Origin: JACQXM01 sp964569425
Lineage (GTDB): Bacteria > Planctomycetota > Phycisphaerae > UBA1845
DNA length: 9,871 bases
Assembly: GCA_964569425.1 (NCBI GenBank)
Contig: CAZMVD010000145.1
Location: 1 to 9,871, forward strand
Reading direction: 5' to 3'
A program made the position numbers and the translations under genes. Shown piece by piece: positions 5,587 through 9,871 of this stretch (positions are counted from its first letter, which is position 1; the number at the start of each line of letters is the position of its first letter). The notes under the pieces were generated by a model, which saw only the letters and a program-made list of their open reading frames with translations, did not search any database and was not told the origin of the DNA.

Positions 5587-6282
5587 CTAATCGCCGACGA
5601 AGTGAAGCTGCATGAAAGCGTGATCGCGCAGGTCAGCGTCGCCGTCATCGTCGTAATCCGCCGCGTTGAATAGCTCCGTGGTACAGGCGCCCCCCGGAGA
5701 CGCCCCACCGGGGCCGCTCATGCACACCGAAGCATTTCGGTGGGCCAACAGGTCCAGGACACTCAGGGCCATCTGCCGAATCCGGCCGCGTTCGGAAATG
5801 ACAAGGTGGCGAACGAGCTTCTCCGGCCCGCCTGCGAGTGCCATGGTGATCCGCACGACTGTCGGATTGGCAGGATTGAGCACGGCCGCCAATCCTGTGG
5901 GCGTAATGCCCGTCGGTGTCGATTCACATTTGATCCGCAGCGCATAGAAGTTTCCCGGGCAATCGTCGAGCAGGCCGTCGGCGGGGTTGGTGTCGCGTGC
6001 CGTGCCGCAGCCCGCTACGCCGATGCAACCTGAGGCCTGGCAGCTCAGCTCGCAGTTGTCGCGGACCCCGTCAGCGTTGCAGTCACCGAAGTCAAAACGC
6101 CCGACCTCCTGGCCGGAACCGAGCCGCGCAATCAACACGACCGAATCTCGCTGTACCGCCGGCAAGCCATTGACCAGCGCATTCCCATAGAGGATGACGT
6201 CTGGTTCGGGAATAGCGGCCCACGCGGGCGCAGAGGTCGCCAGAACTACGCCCACGACAATGATTCGCACGCTTCGCATCAT
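5587..6282 (-). CDS. Exported protein with Asp/Cys 'DCN' block and C-terminal EF-hand (dockerin-like) loop
   Basis: A 231-residue protein with a clear Sec signal peptide: MMRSVRIIVVGVVLATSAPAWA, with cleavage likely after APAWA (residue 22). The mature part has a block at 67-108, DCNADGVRDNCEL followed by several cysteines and then DTNPADGLLDDC, which resembles the Asp/Asn/Cys repeats of planctomycete exported proteins. Near the C-terminus the loop D209-D211-D213-G-D215-D217-D220 fits the EF-hand/dockerin calcium pattern at positions 1, 3, 5, 7, 9 and 12. Nine cysteines lie in the mature chain, consistent with disulfides outside the cytoplasm. The start is ATG 6282, placed by AGGTGAT at 6286-6292; an earlier in-frame ATG at 6297 has no such site. 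It lies 147 nt downstream of the RHS gene on the same strand. The function is unknown: perhaps a cell-surface or matrix protein, or a partner of the RHS product. Confidence 0.85.
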   Translation of the reverse strand: MMRSVRIIVVGVVLATSAPAWAAIPEPDVILYGNALVNGLPAVQRDSVVLIARLGSGQEVGRFDFGDCNADGVRDNCELSCQASGCIGVAGCGTARDTNPADGLLDDCPGNFYALRIKCESTPTGITPTGLAAVLNPANPTVVRITMALAGGPEKLVRHLVISERGRIRQMALSVLDLLAHRNASVCMSGPGGASPGGACTTELFNAADYDDDGDADLRDHAFMQLHFVGD

Positions 6283-6285
6283 GGT

Positions 6286-6294
6286 ATCACCTCT
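6286..6294 (-). promoter_or_regulatory. Ribosome binding site deciding the start of the exported protein
   Basis: AGAGGTGAT on the minus strand matches the extended anti-Shine-Dalgarno partner (AGGTGAT) and precedes ATG 6282 and ATG 6279. The longer reading from 6297 would bury this site inside the coding sequence and put acidic residues before the signal peptide. Confidence 0.7.
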
Positions 6295-6389
6295 CATTGA
6301 TTGAACGTACTATGATTGATGGCGCCAGGCGTATACGACTCTCTGGGCCATTCTCTATAGCCACCGTAAATTCGCGAGACTCCTTGTGC

Positions 6390-6403
6390 AGCGGCATGCC
6401 GCT
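6390..6403. repeat. 14-bp perfect palindrome between the RHS gene and the exported-protein gene
   Basis: AGCGGCATGCCGCT reads the same on both strands. It lies 26 nt past the RHS stop codon and about 110 nt before the exported-protein start. As RNA it gives a 5-bp stem with a CATG loop and no U-tract. It could be an operator or a weak transcription or processing signal. The rest of 6283-6429 shows no ORF and no clear promoter. Confidence 0.4.
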
Positions 6404-6429
6404 TTCAGGTAAGTTACAGTGAGTCACCG

Positions 6430-9400
6430 TTACCAGTGATCTCCCATCCAGTCGATGGCATCATTCACCCAACCCTCGTTTTGCTGCGCCCCAGGCGCCA
6501 TCATGACAAAACCCTTGAACACCGTCGTAACCACTGAGAACTTGGCCGCCTCAATCCCACCAAGCGTCTTGGATCCTGTCCGCGCTTCAGTACGCGCACC
6601 TGATTTGTTTGCCCCCTCGTGTATTTGCGGCGTGTTCTTGTAGGTTTGTTGCAGGACGAAGTCGGCGGCCGTCAGAGGAAGAGCGGCGGCCGACCCCGCA
6701 ATCTGCAAGCCCCCAATGGCGACGTCCTTCACAATTGAATTCCCGCCCTCTACCGACGGATCATTTGCGAAGGTCACGACTTGAGTACCCACGGATATGG
6801 CCGAAGCCTTAAGACCCGCAGCCTTGGCAACCGGTACCAACTTCCCACTTCCCGAAGCATCGAGCACTCCCTCGACGCCCGCAAAAAGCTTGTCTAAATC
6901 ACTTGCTGTATCCGCTATGAATTTGGCATCCTCCATGGTATCGAGCCCGGTCGGGTCCGTGTATTTCAGAGGGTTGTTAAGGACGTACGAATAGAGGTTG
7001 GCCTTCTGCGGCTGCGAGATATATGCAGCGATTTCCTCGGAGGGGAGCATTGCTGGATTAGCAAACTTCGGATCCGGCGTAATGAAGCGCGCGAGCGCCC
7101 CTCTCAAATACCGCGCCTCGAAGTAGTGCAGCTTGGATTCAGCGTCTTGCTCCTTCTGCGTATAGCCATAGGGCTCGCTCAGGAGTGACCCCGACTGCTG
7201 TGAATGGCGAGTCGCCCCAAAGGGGTAGTAATAAGTTTCCAGAAACGGAATTCCCGCATCGCCGGTCATGACCTGTGGTGAACCCAGATGGTCGCCATGG
7301 TAAAACAATACCTGGCGATTGTCCGTTGCGCCCGGCAGCAACAGATTCCCCGGCGCCGTGTCAAGCCACGCGGCGCCGGCGGCTGGCAACGCAGTCAGCA
7401 TGTCCGAGATGACAGGCGGAAGAGTTGAATCGGAATTCAGCCACGCAATCCGGCTCGCATCGTGCACAGAAATGCGCAGTTCCGGAATGAGGAAATGTTC
7501 GTCGGGAACCAGGGGCTCCAATCTCGCCCACGCAATAAGCGACTGGCCGGTGGGGACGGCGACGGGCAAACCAGGCGGGGCATAAGAGCCCGCCACGGTG
7601 ACGACACGCGCATTATTCACCTCAACCCACAATGGCACCCCCGTCGGCACGAACGCGTTACCGGAAACGGGCAGATATTCTCTTCCCGTCCATTCGTAGG
7701 CGCGCGATCCGGCGCCAAACACATCCTCAGCGGTTTGCAGGGACTGCACCGCGACGGTCAACAGGTTCCAGCCGGGAAACAGCCAGAATCGCTGCATGCG
7801 CTGCCGTGAAGGATCGATGGTGCCCGATACCCTCGCCAGGCGCGTGCTCCCGTTGGAAACGTATTTGACGGGGGCGCGGCCGGGGCGGTATTCGAAGCCG
7901 GCGTCGGGATAAAGCGTCAGGTCGGCCTGCTTTCCCTGGGTCGCCAGCTTGACGACACGACGGTCCAGGTAGTCATAAACATAGCGCGCATCAACATCGC
8001 CTTTCTGAAAGCGCACAAGGCGATCCTGAAAGTCCCAGGTCAGCACGGCTCCATCCAGCCCGGTCATGTTGCCGTTGTCGTCATAATCTAAGACGCCTCC
8101 GGCTTGCGTCGCGGTGAGCGCATGCGGACCCGGCGGATCGCCCGGCAGGCGCCCGGCGCGGTTCTGTGTGCCCGCAGTTCCGCCGCTGGTCATCGCTCCA
8201 AGGTTCACGGCGGGATCGGCCAGATGCCCCGGCTCGCCGGCGCCGGGCGTGCTCTGGCTGACCATGTTGCCGATTTTGTCGTAGGCGTAATCGATTTGTC
8301 CGAGGGTGGGGGTGCCATCGCCCAAGGGCGAGTATTTCACCTGCGTCAATCGGTGCAGGTCGTCATACGCGAGTAACTGCGTATTACGCCGCGGTGACGG
8401 CTGCGGCACGATGACCGACGACCGCTGGTCCTCGATGCGCGTGAAATTGGAGACCGGATCGTAAGCGTAAGCGTAGTGGATCAGGTCTCCCGCCGACGGG
8501 CAAACGGTTCGCAGGGCGGCCAGCCGATCGCGGTTGTCGTACTGGTACGTGGTGTCCACCCCGTTACCGAACGTCAGTTGAGACAATTGCCCGGTCGGCT
8601 CGTAGGCGGCGGACGTGACAATCGACTGCCCGCCCGGGCCTCCGCCGGCCGACTCCAGGAACGACGCCGTGTTGTAGGTGTAGCCGCACCGGTCGCCGTC
8701 GGGGTAATGCACTTCCGCGATGCGGTCCATGGCGTCATAGGTGAAAGCAGTTTTGAAATTCACCAGTACGTTGAGTAGCGGGTCGCGAATGCCCTTGACC
8801 GTCCAGACCAGGTTGCCGCGAGCGTCGTAGGAGCGGTGCTCCTCACCGGAAAGGTCCACAACGGACGCGAGCCGTCCGCCGGTAAAGCCGGCCGTGCCGG
8901 TCTGGCCGTCGCCAAAATCCACCGGCCCGCTGACGACATCATAGTGGTAGCGAACATCGACCGGGTCGTCTGGACCGCCCCCCTGATCGAGATAGTTCTC
9001 GGACAACAGGCGGTTGGCAAAGTCATAGGCATACAAAACCTGCTGGCCTCTTGCGTCTGTCGTCCGCAGCAGGTTGCCTGCGTCGTCGTACGCGTAGGTC
9101 ATCGAACCCCGGTCCGGGTCCTGCAACGCGATGCTGCGCTGCAGCGAATCGTAAGTCATCGACTTCGTATTGCCCTGGGCGTCGGTGATGGACGTGAGGT
9201 TGCCCAGCGCGTTCCAGGTGTAATGAGTGTGGTACGCCTCATTGGGGCCGTTACGCTCAATGACCTCCACCAGGCGATGGAGGCCGTCGCGGCGCAGCGT
9301 CTTCGGCGTGCTCGACCCCGCCGTGTCGTTTTCGTCATGTTCCTGCTGTACGAGCGGTTCGTAGACCGTGCGCGAAAACGTCGCGTCTGGGTTGGTAACT

Positions 9401-9871
9401 TGCACCGAACGGCCCTGAACATCGTAGCCCAGTTCGCGGTGGGGCATTTGAGCATCGGGCAATTCAAAACCAGGGCTCGCTGTGGAATAGGGCAACCATT
9501 GCAGGTGCTCGAGTTTCCTTCTGTTGTAAGTCACCGCATCAACAAACCGCCACTGATCATCTTCCGCCTCGATCTTGGATCCCAACTTTCGGCCGTAGCC
9601 GTCGAAATAGTCGTACCGGTCGAAGGTGCCGCCGGGATCCGATCCTTCAAGCACTCTGGTTTCGATCTGGCTGACGGGATTCCCGAGCTGGTAGGCATAG
9701 GTTGTCCGTGCCCCGCCGGGACGCTCCTGACTGGTCACACGACCCAGGCCGTCGTATTCCCAGGTGGATGGAGCGCCGGCAAAATCCACGGCACGAATGA
9801 GAGTGCCCAGCACCAGGTCATAGTCTGCGGTCGTCACCAGATCCCGCTTCTCCAGGTGTATGGTTTCAGAA
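6430..9871 (-). CDS. RHS/YD-repeat protein with RHS core and unknown C-terminal tail (partial, N-terminus beyond right edge)
   Basis: The frame is open to the right edge (ETIHLEKRDL precedes the GTG at 9837), so that GTG is an internal codon and the true start lies outside. Residues are counted from 9837. The first 670 carry many YD-type repeats (WEYDGLGRVTSQ, YTWNALGNLTSITDAQGN, MTYAYDDAGNLLRTTDARG, YDYLDRRVVK), which in this family build a beta-cage shell. Residues about 680-845 are an insertion starting MQRFWLFPGWNLLTV. The RHS core follows: YHGDHLGSPQ (847-856), YYYPFG (869-874), HYFEARYLRGALARFITPDP (904-923), NLYSYVLNNPLKYTDPTG (947-964). After DPTGLD comes a 169-residue tail, Ala/Gly-rich and partly hydrophobic, ending in DWMGDHW. 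In RHS systems this position is the variable effector. No nuclease, deaminase or ADP-ribosyltransferase motif is recognised here. The protein is probably surface or secreted; the signal region is not visible. Confidence 0.95.
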   Translation of the reverse strand, partial: SETIHLEKRDLVTTADYDLVLGTLIRAVDFAGAPSTWEYDGLGRVTSQERPGGARTTYAYQLGNPVSQIETRVLEGSDPGGTFDRYDYFDGYGRKLGSKIEAEDDQWRFVDAVTYNRRKLEHLQWLPYSTASPGFELPDAQMPHRELGYDVQGRSVQVTNPDATFSRTVYEPLVQQEHDENDTAGSSTPKTLRRDGLHRLVEVIERNGPNEAYHTHYTWNALGNLTSITDAQGNTKSMTYDSLQRSIALQDPDRGSMTYAYDDAGNLLRTTDARGQQVLYAYDFANRLLSENYLDQGGGPDDPVDVRYHYDVVSGPVDFGDGQTGTAGFTGGRLASVVDLSGEEHRSYDARGNLVWTVKGIRDPLLNVLVNFKTAFTYDAMDRIAEVHYPDGDRCGYTYNTASFLESAGGGPGGQSIVTSAAYEPTGQLSQLTFGNGVDTTYQYDNRDRLAALRTVCPSAGDLIHYAYAYDPVSNFTRIEDQRSSVIVPQPSPRRNTQLLAYDDLHRLTQVKYSPLGDGTPTLGQIDYAYDKIGNMVSQSTPGAGEPGHLADPAVNLGAMTSGGTAGTQNRAGRLPGDPPGPHALTATQAGGVLDYDDNGNMTGLDGAVLTWDFQDRLVRFQKGDVDARYVYDYLDRRVVKLATQGKQADLTLYPDAGFEYRPGRAPVKYVSNGSTRLARVSGTIDPSRQRMQRFWLFPGWNLLTVAVQSLQTAEDVFGAGSRAYEWTGREYLPVSGNAFVPTGVPLWVEVNNARVVTVAGSYAPPGLPVAVPTGQSLIAWARLEPLVPDEHFLIPELRISVHDASRIAWLNSDSTLPPVISDMLTALPAAGAAWLDTAPGNLLLPGATDNRQVLFYHGDHLGSPQVMTGDAGIPFLETYYYPFGATRHSQQSGSLLSEPYGYTQKEQDAESKLHYFEARYLRGALARFITPDPKFANPAMLPSEEIAAYISQPQKANLYSYVLNNPLKYTDPTGLDTMEDAKFIADTASDLDKLFAGVEGVLDASGSGKLVPVAKAAGLKASAISVGTQVVTFANDPSVEGGNSIVKDVAIGGLQIAGSAAALPLTAADFVLQQTYKNTPQIHEGANKSGARTEARTGSKTLGGIEAAKFSVVTTVFKGFVMMAPGAQQNEGWVNDAIDWMGDHW

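Noticed and set aside
9835..9837. GTG as the start of the RHS protein
   Set aside because: The frame stays open to the window edge with RHS-like sequence and there is no ribosome binding site before the GTG; it is an internal Val codon.
6430..9871. Exact tandem DNA repeats or a CRISPR-like array in the RHS gene
   Set aside because: The YD repeats are visible at protein level only; they are too divergent and irregularly spaced at DNA level, and no direct repeats with spacers are seen anywhere in the window.

Overview
The window is GC-rich bacterial chromosomal DNA. The best taxonomic clue is the secreted protein at 5587-6282. It combines a Cys/Asp block of the 'DCNxxGVxDxCE ... DGLLDDC' type with a C-terminal calcium loop ('ADYDDDGDADLRDHA') placed just before the C-terminus. 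That combination is common in exported proteins of Planctomycetota, especially Phycisphaerae-like lineages. The assignment is an inference; no rRNA or other phylogenetic marker is present.

Left part (1-1920, minus strand): a two-component system with the sensor histidine kinase (337-1920) first and the response regulator (1-298, cut by the window edge) 38 nt downstream, evidently one operon. A 266-nt divergent intergenic region follows, with a candidate promoter and a 10-bp palindrome inside its spacer. Next comes the plus-strand gene for the Mrp/ApbC-type P-loop Fe-S cluster carrier (2187-3269) and a DinB-fold protein (3321-3824). The DinB gene ends tail to tail with a minus-strand GNAT acetyltransferase gene of the phosphinothricin-acetyltransferase type (3821-4435); their stop codons overlap.

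Middle (4436-5106): about 670 nt without a confident gene. It holds a plausible plus-strand promoter, a 79-nt GC-rich inverted repeat able to form a long hairpin, a second perfect hairpin, three copies of a G-rich 9-mer, and one weak small ORF. A small ferredoxin (5107-5343) with an Asp in place of one cluster cysteine follows.

Right part (5587-9871, minus strand): a very large RHS/YD-repeat protein, whose N-terminus lies beyond the right edge, followed 147 nt downstream by the exported EF-hand-type protein. The RHS protein has YD repeats, an unusual insertion of about 165 residues with a 'PGWNL' motif, the RHS core ending in DPTG, and an unrecognised C-terminal tail of 169 residues. No obvious immunity gene lies directly behind it. 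This RHS locus and the structured intergenic region are the parts most worth a second look; the rest is ordinary housekeeping or regulatory content.
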